Source: Cellulomonas fulva
GTDB taxonomy: Bacteria > Actinomycetota > Actinomycetes > Actinomycetales > Cellulomonadaceae
Assembly (NCBI RefSeq): GCF_018531375.1
Contig: NZ_JAHBOH010000001.1
Coordinates: 496,001-560,000, forward strand
DNA length: 64,000 bases
Direction of reading: 5' to 3'
Below the pieces are notes generated by a model. It made no database searches and was not told the origin of the DNA. It saw only the letters and a program-made list of their open reading frames with translations. Positions 9,731-18,612 of the stretch are shown here, one piece after another. Both the position numbers and the translations under genes were made by a program. The first letter of the stretch is position 1. The number at the start of each line of letters is the position of its first letter.

Positions 9731-10114
9731 TCAGCCCTCGAGCTCGTCGGCGACGGCGCGCAGCGCCTGGGCGTAGGCCTTGCCGCGCGCGGGCTCGGGG
9801 TAGCGCCCGCGGCGCAGGTCCCCGCTCACGCGGTCCAGGACCTTGATCAGGTCCTCGACGACGACCACCATCTCGTCCGGCTTGCGGCGCTGGGCCTTGG
9901 CGACCGAGGGCAGCGGGTCCAGCAGCTTGACGGACAGCGCCTGCGGGCCGCGCTTGCCGTCCGCGACGCCGAAGTCGACCTTGGTCCCTGGCTTGGGGGC
10001 GGTGACGCCCGCGGGCAGCGCCGAGGCGTGCAGGAAGACCTCGCCGCCGTCGTCGCCGGCGATGAACCCGAACCCGCGCTCGGTGTCGAACCACTTGACC
10101 TTGCCGGTAGGCAC
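9731..10114 (-). CDS. cold-shock domain protein with C-terminal extension
   Basis: A 127-aa protein from the GTG at 10114, preceded by AGGGG at good spacing. Residues 1-65 are a cold-shock domain with RNP1-like KWFDTERGFGFIAG and the RNP2-like block VFLHASAL. A 60-residue extension (KPDEMVVVVEDLIKVLDRV... to ALRAVADELEG) follows and is probably helical; it is absent from ordinary 67-aa CspA proteins such as the one at 46.6 kb. It is a single-stranded nucleic acid binder and the first gene of a three-gene operon with DUF3027 and the sacsin-like ATPase. Confidence 0.88.
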   Translation of the reverse strand: MPTGKVKWFDTERGFGFIAGDDGGEVFLHASALPAGVTAPKPGTKVDFGVADGKRGPQALSVKLLDPLPSVAKAQRRKPDEMVVVVEDLIKVLDRVSGDLRRGRYPEPARGKAYAQALRAVADELEG

Positions 10115-10257
10115 GGCGGACCCCTGTCGTGAGAAGTGCAACGTCAGGTCAAGGCTACCGGCCCCCGCACGACCATTCTGTCGGGCGGCTCGTCGGGCGG
10201 TCGCGTCGGGCGCCCGGCCCGCACGAGTCAGGTCTCAACGCGTCAGTCGTCCGGGAG

Positions 10258-11463
10258 TCAGACCTCGGCGAGGCGGTCGACGACGAGGGAGGCGAGGAGG
10301 GCTGCGCTCGTCGCGAGCGCGTCGTCGTGGAACCGGGCCTGGGGCGAGTGGTTGTACGGCGCGGTGTCCGGGTCCTCGCCCGGCAGGAGGGCGCTGACGA
10401 AGACGAACGCGCCCGGGACCTCCTGCAGCACGTAGGAGAAGTCCTCGCCGCCCGCCAGCGGCGCCGGCATGGTGACCCAGCGCTCGTCGCCCAGCAGCTC
10501 ACGTGTCAGGCGCGCGGTCCGCTCGAGCTCGTGCGGGTCGTTGACCGTGACGGGGTAGCCACGCTTGTAGTCGACCTGGGCCGTCAGCCCGTGGGCCGCG
10601 GCGACGTGCTCGCACACCTCGCGCAGCCGCTCCGGAGCGGCCTCCCAGGTCGCCTGCGAGAACGTGCGGACCGTGATCTCGAGCGTCGCGGTGGACGGGA
10701 TGATGTTGTTCGCCGTGCCCGCGTGGATCGAGCCCACGGTCACGACGACGGGGTCGAACACGTCGAAGCGACGCGTGACCATCGCCTGCAGCGCGAGGAC
10801 GATCTCCGCCGCGACCGGCACCGGGTCCAGAGCCCGGTGCGGCGCCGACCCGTGGCCACCCGCGCCGTGCACCGTGACGACCACCGAGTCGGGTGCGGCC
10901 ATGAGCGTGCCCGGCCGGCCCGCGACCACGCCGTGCGGCAGGAGCCCGGCCGAGACGTGCACGCCGTACGCGGCCACCACCCGCTCGCCCGCGGCTGCCA
11001 GCACGCCCTGCTCGATCATGATCTCCGCGCCGCCGTCGCCCTCCTCGCCCGGCTGGAACATCAGCACGACGTCGCCCGCGAGCTCGTCGCGGTGGGCGTG
11101 CAGCAGCCGCGCGGCACCGACGAGTCCGGCAACGTGCAGGTCGTGCCCGCACGCGTGCATGAGGCCGTCGTGCTCCGACGTGAACGGCTCGCCCGTCTGC
11201 TCGGTCACCGGCAGCGCGTCCATGTCGCCGCGCAGCAGCACGGCGGGTCCGGGCTTGCCACCGCGGAGCACCGCGGTCACCGAGCTCAGGCCGTCGCCGG
11301 TGCTGATCTCCAGGTCCAGGCCCGCCAGCGCCTCGAGCACCAGCGCCTGCGTGCGCGGCAGCTCCAGCCCCAGCTCCGGGACGCGGTGCAGCGCGTGCCG
11401 CAGCTCCACCAGCTCGGGCAGCATCGCGCGCGCCTCGTCGTGCAACGCCTTCACCTGGACCAT
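10258..11463 (-). CDS. M20 family metal-dependent amidohydrolase
   Basis: A 401-aa protein from the ATG at 11463, preceded by GGGAGGTG. It shows the M20D signature of hippurate hydrolase / IAA-amino acid hydrolase types: LRHALHRVPELGLE, LLRGDMDALPVTE, HACGHDLHVAGLVGAARLL and FQPGEEGDGGAEIMIEQG. Near the end it has the metal ligand block GGEDFSYVLQEVPGAFVFV. These enzymes cleave amide bonds of N-acyl amino acids or dipeptides using two metal ions in the cytoplasm. The substrate cannot be read from the sequence. It stands alone, with a 143-bp gap to the cold-shock operon start. Confidence 0.88.
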   Translation of the reverse strand: MVQVKALHDEARAMLPELVELRHALHRVPELGLELPRTQALVLEALAGLDLEISTGDGLSSVTAVLRGGKPGPAVLLRGDMDALPVTEQTGEPFTSEHDGLMHACGHDLHVAGLVGAARLLHAHRDELAGDVVLMFQPGEEGDGGAEIMIEQGVLAAAGERVVAAYGVHVSAGLLPHGVVAGRPGTLMAAPDSVVVTVHGAGGHGSAPHRALDPVPVAAEIVLALQAMVTRRFDVFDPVVVTVGSIHAGTANNIIPSTATLEITVRTFSQATWEAAPERLREVCEHVAAAHGLTAQVDYKRGYPVTVNDPHELERTARLTRELLGDERWVTMPAPLAGGEDFSYVLQEVPGAFVFVSALLPGEDPDTAPYNHSPQARFHDDALATSAALLASLVVDRLAEV

Positions 11464-11863
11464 CGCCACCTCCCAGTCGACCGGACCCCCATCCTGCCTC
11501 TCTCCCACCCCCGCGTGCGCCGGCGCCCTCCCGTCACTGCAGACATGCCTGCCGATCCCGCGCCGCAGCGGACCGAACCTGCGGCCATCCCTGCATCGAC
11601 CGGGCGACGCCGCCGGAGCTCACCGAACCCGTGGTGGTGCGACACGCCGCACTCCTCACGGCGCGCCGCACAACCACGGGTTCAGCGAACGTCCGCACCG
11701 GGGTGCGGCAGCGCGCGGCGGGTCGGCGCAGGCGAGCACCACTCGTCGCGCTCGGCCGGGCACCGGATGGCGGGGTCGACAGCGGCCCGACCAGCGGGCG
11801 GGGGAATGTGGGTGGGGGGATCTGGGTGGGGACGCGGGGGTGGGGGCACGTATCGTGGTGCGG
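11464..11863. other. intergenic region between divergent genes, contains one long inverted repeat
   Basis: A 400-bp gap between divergent starts (M20 hydrolase to the left, helicase-associated protein to the right). It should hold both promoters. I see no credible coding frame. The one clear structure is the inverted repeat at 11625-11683, listed separately. The right part (11800-11855) is very G-rich with runs of GGGG. Confidence 0.5.
11625..11683. repeat. 17-bp inverted repeat with 25-bp spacer
   Basis: Left arm 11625-11641 (GAACCCGTGGTGGTGCG) and right arm 11667-11683 (CGCACAACCACGGGTTC) are inverted copies with one mismatch. The element is in the middle of a divergent intergenic region rather than behind a stop codon, so it fits a protein-binding site or small mobile repeat better than a terminator. 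No T-tract follows on either side. Confidence 0.6.
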
Positions 11864-14212
11864 ATGTCCTCGTTCACCGGGTTCCTGCGGTCGTCGTCCG
11901 ACGAGCGCCTCGCCGCGCTGCTCGCGCGGCGGCCGGACCTGGCGTCGCCGTCCCCCGGGAACCTGACCTCGCTGGCCGTCCGCGCGACGGGACGCGCGAG
12001 CCTCGAGCGGGCCCTGGCCGGCGTCGACGCCGTGGTGCTGCAGGTGCTGGAGGCCGTCGTGGTCCTCGGTGGTGCGACGAGCGAGGACGTCCAGCGCGCG
12101 ATCGCCGACGGCCCCGACGACGAGGTGCGGCGCGCGATCGAGGACGCCCTCACGCTCGCGCTCCTGCACACCGACGACGAGACCGGCGACAGCACCGGCG
12201 GCATCGCCCGCGACAGCAACAGCGACAGCACCCACGACAGCGTCCGCGACATCGCTGCCGCGGACGGGTCCAGGCGACCGGGCGTGCTGCACGCGGCGCC
12301 CGGGCTGGCGGAGCTGCTGGGGCCGCACCCCGCCGGGCTCGCGGTCGAGGTCGAGGCGTTGGTGGACCCCGTCGGGGGCGCGACCGCGGACAGCGTCGAC
12401 GGCCCCGCCCGCGCGGTGCTCGACGCGCTGCTGTGGGGACCGCCGGTGGGACTCGCGCCGGCGCCCGGCACCCCCGCGGGGGACGCGGTCGCCGGGCTCG
12501 TCGCCCGCGGGCTGCTGGTGCGCGGCCAGGGGCGGCACGTGCTGCTGCCGGCCGCGGTCGCCCTGGACCTGCGCGGCGGTCGCACGCACCGCGGCGTGGC
12601 CGCGGCACCCGACCTCGCCGACGTCCCGCGGCGGCCCGCGGCCACCACCGCCGCAGAGTCCGCGAGCGCGGGCGAGCGGTTCGCGCGGCTCGTCGGACGC
12701 CTGCTGCGGCTGTGGGAGCAGACGGCGCCGGGCGTGCTGCGGGCCGGCGGGCTCGCGGTCCGGGACCTGCGGCGCACGGCGGCGGCGCTCGAGGTCACGG
12801 AGGACGAGGCGGCGCTCGTCGTCGAGCTCGCGTACGCGGCAGGGCTGGTCGCCCGCGACGACGAGGAGCCGGCGGCCTTCGCGCCGACCCCGGACGCGGA
12901 CGCGTGGACCGCCCAGGACCTGCCCGACCGGTGGGTGGAGCTCGCCTCGGCCTGGCTGACGACGACGCGCACGCCCTGGCTCGTCGGGTCGCGCGACGAG
13001 CGCGGCTCGCTGATCGCCGCCCTCAACCCCGAGCTGACGCGGCCGTGGGCGCCGCGCCTGCGCCGCGCGGTGCTCGGCGTGCTGGCGCGCGCGGAGGGCG
13101 TGGCGCCGAGCGTGGACCAGGTGGTCGACGCGCTGGGCTGGGCCACGCCGCGCGCGGTGCCGCCACGCGCGAGCGTCGAGGCGGTGCTCACCGAGGCCGC
13201 GCGCGTGGGACTGCTCGGAGCGGGCGCGCTGAGCGAGGCCGGCCGCGCCCTGCTCGTGGCCGGCCGGGACAGCGGCGTCGACGGCGTCGCCGCGGCGTTC
13301 GCGAGCGGGCTCGCACCCGAGGTCGAGGACCTGCTGGTCCAAGGTGACCTCACCGGCATCGTCCCCGGCCGGCCGTCGGCCGCGCTCGAGGCGCTGATCG
13401 AGCGCACCGCCGTGGTCGAGTCGCGCGGTGGGGCGCTCACCGTCCGGTTCACGCCGGAGTCGGTCCGCGGTGCGCTGGACGACGGGCTCACGGCCGACGA
13501 GGTGCTCGAGCGGCTGGCCGGGCACGCGCGCGGCGGGCTGCCGCAGCCGCTCGAGTACCTGGTCCGCGACGCCGCCCGGCGGCACGGGCGCCTGCGCGCG
13601 GGCGCGGCCTCGTCGTACCTGCGGGCCGACGACCCCACCCTGCTGGCCGGGCTCGCGGACGACCCGCGCCTCGCCGGGCTCGGCCTGCTGCAGCTCGCAC
13701 CGACCGTGCTGGCCGCGCAGGCGCCCACCCGCGAGGTGGTCGAGGCGCTGCGCGAGCACGGGCTCGCGCCCGTCGCGGAGACCCCGGACGGCCAGGTGCT
13801 CCACCTCGAGCGCACGGTCCGACGAGCACGACGGCGCGGCTCGCGCCGCGCGCACGCCCCGGTCACCACGCGAACCACCGACACGCTCGCGCTGGCGCGT
13901 CGGCTGCGCTCGTCGGACGACCGCCCCTCGCCCGTCACCACCGAGGCACCCGTCCCGCCGCCGGTGCGCGGAACAGCCGAGCCGGCCGACGCGTTGGCAC
14001 TCCTGCGCGAGGCCGCCGCGGACCGGACCGCCGTGTGGGTCGAGCTCGTGGGCGCCGCGGGCCAGCCCGAGCGTCGGCTGCTGCGGCCGCTGCGCGTCGA
14101 GGGCGGACGGCTGCGTGCGGCCGACCCCGTCCGCGAGGCGGAGCTCACCGTCGTGGTGCACCGCATCGTCTCGGTCTCGCGCGCCGAGGACCCGACAACG
14201 GAGGACCTGTGA
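11864..14212 (+). CDS. helicase-associated (XPB/Ssl2-like, Helicase_C_3) domain protein
   Basis: A 782-aa protein starting at the ATG at 11864. Its order is typical of actinobacterial helicase-associated proteins encoded just before an XPB helicase: an N-terminal block (LRSSSDERLAALLARRPDL), winged-helix-like repeats (PTVLAAQAPTREVVEALREHGLAPVAE near the end of the conserved region), and a C-terminal part ending in a beta-rich domain (LLRPLRVEGGRLRAADP). No Walker A motif is present, so it is not itself a helicase. Its stop overlaps the XPB start by 4 bp (GTGA), so a shared complex is likely. Confidence 0.82.
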   Translation: MSSFTGFLRSSSDERLAALLARRPDLASPSPGNLTSLAVRATGRASLERALAGVDAVVLQVLEAVVVLGGATSEDVQRAIADGPDDEVRRAIEDALTLALLHTDDETGDSTGGIARDSNSDSTHDSVRDIAAADGSRRPGVLHAAPGLAELLGPHPAGLAVEVEALVDPVGGATADSVDGPARAVLDALLWGPPVGLAPAPGTPAGDAVAGLVARGLLVRGQGRHVLLPAAVALDLRGGRTHRGVAAAPDLADVPRRPAATTAAESASAGERFARLVGRLLRLWEQTAPGVLRAGGLAVRDLRRTAAALEVTEDEAALVVELAYAAGLVARDDEEPAAFAPTPDADAWTAQDLPDRWVELASAWLTTTRTPWLVGSRDERGSLIAALNPELTRPWAPRLRRAVLGVLARAEGVAPSVDQVVDALGWATPRAVPPRASVEAVLTEAARVGLLGAGALSEAGRALLVAGRDSGVDGVAAAFASGLAPEVEDLLVQGDLTGIVPGRPSAALEALIERTAVVESRGGALTVRFTPESVRGALDDGLTADEVLERLAGHARGGLPQPLEYLVRDAARRHGRLRAGAASSYLRADDPTLLAGLADDPRLAGLGLLQLAPTVLAAQAPTREVVEALREHGLAPVAETPDGQVLHLERTVRRARRRGSRRAHAPVTTRTTDTLALARRLRSSDDRPSPVTTEAPVPPPVRGTAEPADALALLREAAADRTAVWVELVGAAGQPERRLLRPLRVEGGRLRAADPVREAELTVVVHRIVSVSRAEDPTTEDL

Positions 14213-15840
14213 CCGGACCCCTGATCGTGCAGAGCGACAAGACGCTGCTGCTCGAGGTCGACCACGACCAGGCGGAGGCCTGCCGCCGCGCGATCGCGCC
14301 GTTCGCCGAGCTCGAGCGCGCGCCGGAGCACGTCCACACCTACCGGCTCACGCCGCTGGGGCTGTGGAACGCCCGCGCCGCGGGGCACGACGCCGAGCAG
14401 GTCGTCGACGTGCTGCTCGAGTACAGCCGCTACCCCGTGCCGCACGCGCTGCTGGTCGACGTCGCGGAGACCATGGCCCGGTACGGCCGGCTGCAGCTGG
14501 TCCAGGACCCCGCCCACGGCCTGGTGCTGCACGCGCTCGACGCCGCAGTGCTCGCCGAGGTCATGCGCTCCAAGCGGACCGCCGGACTGCTGGGCGCGCG
14601 CGTGGGTGACCTCGACGTCGTCGTGCACCCGTCCGAGCGCGGGCACCTCAAGCAGGTCCTGCTCAAGCTCGGCTGGCCCGCGGAGGACCTGGCCGGCTAC
14701 GTCGACGGCGAGGCGCACCCCATCGCGCTGGACACCGACGGCTGGTCCATGCGGCCCTACCAGCAGCAGGCGGTGGACGGGTTCTTCCACGGCGGGTCCG
14801 GCGTGGTGGTCCTGCCCTGCGGCGCGGGCAAGACGATCGTCGGCGCCGGGGCGATGGCGAAGTCCTCCACGACGACGCTGATCCTGGTCACCAACACGGT
14901 GTCCGCCCGGCAGTGGCGCGACGAGCTGGTGCGCCGCACGTCGCTGACCGAGGACGAGATCGGCGAGTACTCCGGTGCGCGCAAGGAGATCCGGCCGGTC
15001 ACCATCGCCACCTACCAGGTGCTCACCACCCGGCGGAAGGGCGTCTACACGCACCTCGAGCTGCTCGACGCCCGCGACTGGGGGCTCGTCGTGTACGACG
15101 AGGTGCACCTGCTGCCCGCACCCATCTTCCGGATGACGGCGGACCTGCAGGCGCGTCGGCGGCTGGGCCTGACCGCGACGCTGGTGCGCGAGGACGGGCG
15201 GGAGGACGAGGTGTTCTCGCTCATCGGCCCCAAGCGGTTCGACGCGCCGTGGAAGGACATCGAGGCGCAGGGCTACATCGCGCCCGCGGAGTGCGTCGAG
15301 GTCCGCCTGACCCTGCCCGACGGCGACCGCATGGCGTACGCGACCGCCGAGCCGGAGGAGAAGTACCGGCTCGCGGCGACGGCGACCGGCAAGAACCGGG
15401 TGGTCGAGAAGCTCGTCGCGCGGCACGAGGGCGAGCCGACGCTGGTGATCGGCCAGTACCTCGACCAGCTCCACGAGCTCGCCGAGCACCTGGACGCCGA
15501 CCTCATCACCGGGGAGACGACCGTCCGCGAGCGGCAGCGCCTGTTCGACGCGTTCCGCACGGGCGAGATCTCGAAGCTCGTCGTCTCCAAGGTCGCGAAC
15601 TTCTCGATCGACCTGCCCGAGGCGTCCGTCGCGATCCAGGTCTCGGGCTCGTTCGGCTCGCGGCAGGAGGAGGCGCAGCGCCTCGGCCGCATCATGCGCC
15701 CCAAGGCGACCGGGCGGACGGCGCACTTCTACACGGTCGTCGCCCGGGACACGGTCGACCAGGAGTTCGCGGCCCACCGCCAGCGCTTCCTGGCGGAGCA
15801 GGGCTACGCCTACTCGATCACGGACGCCGAGGACCTCTAG
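14209..15840 (+). CDS. DNA repair helicase XPB (3'-5')
   Basis: A 543-aa SF2 helicase. The GTG start at 14209 is set by the 4-bp overlap with the upstream stop. An N-terminal domain (1-170) precedes the motor: Q-like region MRPYQQQAVDGFF, motif I LPCGAGKTIVGAG (about 203-215), motif II YDEVH (about 296-300), motif III GLTATLVRED, then the second RecA domain with LPEASVAIQVSG and motif VI QEEAQRLGRIMRPK. This is the bacterial XPB family, implicated in DNA repair and RNA-DNA unwinding in mycobacteria. Pairing with the helicase-associated protein is conserved in actinobacteria. Confidence 0.93.
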   Translation: MTGPLIVQSDKTLLLEVDHDQAEACRRAIAPFAELERAPEHVHTYRLTPLGLWNARAAGHDAEQVVDVLLEYSRYPVPHALLVDVAETMARYGRLQLVQDPAHGLVLHALDAAVLAEVMRSKRTAGLLGARVGDLDVVVHPSERGHLKQVLLKLGWPAEDLAGYVDGEAHPIALDTDGWSMRPYQQQAVDGFFHGGSGVVVLPCGAGKTIVGAGAMAKSSTTTLILVTNTVSARQWRDELVRRTSLTEDEIGEYSGARKEIRPVTIATYQVLTTRRKGVYTHLELLDARDWGLVVYDEVHLLPAPIFRMTADLQARRRLGLTATLVREDGREDEVFSLIGPKRFDAPWKDIEAQGYIAPAECVEVRLTLPDGDRMAYATAEPEEKYRLAATATGKNRVVEKLVARHEGEPTLVIGQYLDQLHELAEHLDADLITGETTVRERQRLFDAFRTGEISKLVVSKVANFSIDLPEASVAIQVSGSFGSRQEEAQRLGRIMRPKATGRTAHFYTVVARDTVDQEFAAHRQRFLAEQGYAYSITDAEDL

Positions 15841-15842
15841 CC

Positions 15843-15885
15843 CGGGCGGCGTGGGCAACTGCTCAGACGAGGCGCGCGCCGCCCG
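15843..15885 (+). terminator. stem-loop just after the XPB stop
   Basis: Arms CGGGCGGCG (15843-15851) and CGCCGCCCG (15877-15885) are perfectly complementary, with a 25-nt loop, 2 bp after the helicase stop. There is no U-tract, as is common for actinobacterial terminators. It could equally act in the leader of the next gene. Confidence 0.4.
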
Positions 15886-15927
15886 ATCGGCAGGGAGCCC
15901 CACCCCGTCTCGCTCCAGGAGCCCTGC

Positions 15928-17829
15928 GTGCGCCTCGTCCCCTCCCTGCTCGCGACGCGTCCCCGCGTCGCCGCAGCCGTCACCATCGCCCTGGTCGGGC
16001 TGGCCGTCGCCGCACCCCCGGCGAGTGCCGTGCCCGTGCCCTCGCCGCCCGCGCTGACGGGTCCGTCCGCGGCTGTGCCGGTGGGCTCCCCGGTCGCCTT
16101 CACCGCGGTCTGCGCGGCGGTGCCGGACGTCGACCCGGCCGAGGTCCGCCTCCGGTGGGACTCGTCCGACGACATCAGCGTCTTCGGCACTCCCGAGCCG
16201 ACGTCCTCGTCCGCCAGCGGCACGACGTTCCAGTTCACGCACACCTTCGTGCACGCGACGAGCAGCGGCTTCGTCGAGGCGCAGTGCCTCTACCCGGACG
16301 GCGACGGCCGGACCGTCTACTCGTACTGGGGCCTGACCGAGTTCCCGGTGCTCGCCGCGGTCGACGCCACGACGACCACGACGCTCACGCTCGGCACGCC
16401 GACGTCCTCCGGTGACCTCACCGGCTCGGTCTCCGTCGCGCCCACCAGCGGTGCGGGCACGCCGACCGGGACCGTGACGATCGCGGTCGACGGCCACGAC
16501 GAGCAGACGCTCCTGATCTCGGCGGGGTCGATCCCCTTCACCCTCACCGGCCTGTCCGCGGGCAGCCACACCGTCACCGCCACGTACTCGGGCGCCGAGG
16601 GCTTCGCGTCCTCGACCGACACGCGCACGGTCGTCGTCAAGGCGGCGGTGTCGGTCAGCCTGGCCTTCCCGTGGCTGGTGTACTCCGGCGTCGACACGAC
16701 GCTCGAGGTGATGGTGGTGAGCAGCATCGGCGGCGAGACCCCGACCGGCACCGTGGAGCTCCGCCACGGCGAGGGCGCCGTCCTCGGCACCGTCGCGCTC
16801 GTGGACGGCTTCGCCTCGCTCACGCTCGCGCCGACGACGGACCTCCACGACGTCGTCGCCGTGTACTCCGGCGACGCGACGTACGCCGACGGCACGTCGG
16901 CGCGCCATGACCTCGTGGTGCGGGAGATCCCGACGCCGACCGTCACGGTCGAGGCACCGACGACCGCGACGACCGCGGGCCTCACCGCGACCGTCACGGT
17001 CACGGGCGAGGAGGTCGGCATCGCCGCGCGGAGCGCCGGCCCCGAGGGCGACGTGCAGCTGATCATCCACGAGGTCGGCAAGGCGCCCGTCTCGGTCACC
17101 AACGGCACGCTCGTCGACGGCAGGGTCACCGTCACGACGGGCACGCTCCCGCCGGGCACCTACCGCCTCCTGGCCCACTACTCCGGCGCGCCCGGCAGCA
17201 TGTTCCACCAGGCCGACTCGGCCGACCAGCCGCTCGTCGTCGCCGGGCCCGTGCCGCCGACCCCGACGCCGGACCCCGAGCCGACCCCCGACCCGGAGCC
17301 GACGCCCGACCCGGAGCCCACCCCGGACCCCGAGCCGACGCCCGAGCCCGCCGACCCGCGCGTCGAGCTCTCCGACGACACCGTGGTGGCCGGCTCGCCG
17401 GTCACGGTCGTCGCCCGCGGCTTCGAGGCCGGCGAGACCGTGACGTTCGCCCTGCGTGCGCCCCAGGTCGAGCTCGGCGACGCCACCGCGAGCACGGCGG
17501 GCGTGGCCACGGCCCGCGTCGTCCTGCCCGCCGACCTGCCGGCCGGCGAGCACGTCGTCGTCGCGACCGGTGCCACGTCCGGCCGCGTCGCCCGGGTGAC
17601 GGTCACCGTCACCGCGGCCGCACCCGACGAGACCGGCGCGCCCGACGAGACCGGCGAGCCCGACGACGAGACCACGACCGACGACGCGGTCTCCGACGAG
17701 GGCGCCACGGACGACGAGCTGGCCGCGACCGGTGCGGCGAGCCGTGACCTCGTCGGCCTGGTCGCGCTGCTGCTCGTCGGCGGCGCCGTCCTGGTCGCAG
17801 CACCGCGCCTGCGCCGGCCGCGCGACTGA
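15928..17829 (+). CDS. secreted Ig-like repeat protein with sortase LAxTG-type anchor
   Basis: A 633-aa surface protein. It has an N-terminal signal peptide (to about residue 35, ending PPASAVP). At least two bacterial Ig-like (Big_3_5 type) repeats follow, recognisable by TPTGTVTIAVDG and LSAGSHTVTATYSGAEGF, then TPTGTVELRHGE and LHDVVAVYSGDATYADG. A (DPEPTP)n linker lies around residues 447-477, followed by one more beta domain and an Asp/Glu/Thr-rich stalk. The C-terminus is LAATG + hydrophobic segment + LRRPRD, matching the LAxTG class of motif used by sortase E in high-GC Gram-positives. It starts with GTG. Likely a cell-wall protein; the ligand is unknown. Confidence 0.85.
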   Translation: MRLVPSLLATRPRVAAAVTIALVGLAVAAPPASAVPVPSPPALTGPSAAVPVGSPVAFTAVCAAVPDVDPAEVRLRWDSSDDISVFGTPEPTSSSASGTTFQFTHTFVHATSSGFVEAQCLYPDGDGRTVYSYWGLTEFPVLAAVDATTTTTLTLGTPTSSGDLTGSVSVAPTSGAGTPTGTVTIAVDGHDEQTLLISAGSIPFTLTGLSAGSHTVTATYSGAEGFASSTDTRTVVVKAAVSVSLAFPWLVYSGVDTTLEVMVVSSIGGETPTGTVELRHGEGAVLGTVALVDGFASLTLAPTTDLHDVVAVYSGDATYADGTSARHDLVVREIPTPTVTVEAPTTATTAGLTATVTVTGEEVGIAARSAGPEGDVQLIIHEVGKAPVSVTNGTLVDGRVTVTTGTLPPGTYRLLAHYSGAPGSMFHQADSADQPLVVAGPVPPTPTPDPEPTPDPEPTPDPEPTPDPEPTPEPADPRVELSDDTVVAGSPVTVVARGFEAGETVTFALRAPQVELGDATASTAGVATARVVLPADLPAGEHVVVATGATSGRVARVTVTVTAAAPDETGAPDETGEPDDETTTDDAVSDEGATDDELAATGAASRDLVGLVALLLVGGAVLVAAPRLRRPRD

Positions 17830-17857
17830 CGGGCTCACGCCCGCCGAGCTCGTGACA

Positions 17858-17901
17858 GAACGGGCGAGCTCGTCACCTCGAGGTGACGAGCTCGCCCGTT
17901 C
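17858..17901. terminator. 44-bp perfect palindrome
   Basis: The 22-bp arm GAACGGGCGAGCTCGTCACC + TC is followed directly by its exact reverse complement. Adding one bulged A, the symmetry extends to 17853-17905. It lies 28 bp after the stop of the surface protein and upstream of the M15 peptidase, so it is most likely the terminator between them. It shares the GAACGGGC...TCACC...GGTGA...GCCCGTTC pattern with the hairpin behind groEL. Confidence 0.65.
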
Positions 17902-18012
17902 GTCATGAGGTTGCGCGCACCGCCGGCTGACGGCTCGCGCGCGGCGAACCCTTGCATCCGGGCGCGGCCCGCCGATGGGAGGGGACGAACCCCGCACCAC
18001 CAGGAGGACGTC

Positions 18013-18612
18013 GTGTCGTCAGTCGCCGCGATCACGCAGCGGATGGCCGAGATTCAGTCGCTGGTCGCGCCGCTCGACGCGCGCCCGGCGTCGTCGGCGT
18101 CCGCCCTCGGCACCGCGACCCTCGCGGCCGGGCCGGCCACGGGCGCGGCCGCCACGTTCGACCAGGTGCTCGCCACGCAGACCGCCGGTGCGCAGGCGGC
18201 CTCCACCGCGCGCAACGCCGACGGCGTCCCGGTCGACCTGGCGCGCTACGGCAACGGCCGCATCCCGACGAGCGCGCTCGGCACCGTCGACGGCACGTCC
18301 TGGCAGATGTGGGCACCCGCGGCGGACGGCCTGTCCCAGCTCCTGGCCGCCGCGCGGCGCGACGGCGTCAGCATCGGCATCAACGACGCGTACCGCTCCT
18401 ACGACGAGCAGGTCGACATGGTCCGCCGCAAGGGCCTGTACTCGCAGGGCGGCCTGGCCGCGGAGCCCGGCACCAGCCAGCACGGCTGGGGCCTGGCCGC
18501 GGACCTCCAGCTCGACGGCCGCGCCACGGCGTGGATGCAGGCCAACGCCGAGCGGTTCGGGTTCGAGCGCACGCTGTCCCGCGAGCCGTGGCACTGGGAG
18601 TACACGGGCTGA
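18013..18612 (+). CDS. M15 family D-Ala-D-Ala carboxypeptidase-like protein
   Basis: A 199-aa protein from the GTG at 18013, chosen for AGGAGG five bases upstream. The C-terminal half is a VanY/M15 zinc peptidase: SYDEQVDMVRRKG, the metal motif SQHGWGLAADLQ (H and D ligands) and WHWEY with the catalytic Glu/His. The N-terminal 90 residues have no signal peptide. They carry ITQRMAEIQSLV and ATFDQVLATQ, a pattern I associate with flagellum-linked peptidoglycan hydrolases of actinobacteria; this is tentative because no flagellar gene is nearby. It should trim peptide stems of peptidoglycan. Confidence 0.8.
   Translation: MSSVAAITQRMAEIQSLVAPLDARPASSASALGTATLAAGPATGAAATFDQVLATQTAGAQAASTARNADGVPVDLARYGNGRIPTSALGTVDGTSWQMWAPAADGLSQLLAAARRDGVSIGINDAYRSYDEQVDMVRRKGLYSQGGLAAEPGTSQHGWGLAADLQLDGRATAWMQANAERFGFERTLSREPWHWEYTG

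Noticed and set aside
15841..15927. A c-di-AMP or other riboswitch before the surface protein, and similarly before the M15 peptidase (17905-18012)
   Set aside because: Hairpin-forming sequence is present but I could not match the conserved motifs of any riboswitch class.
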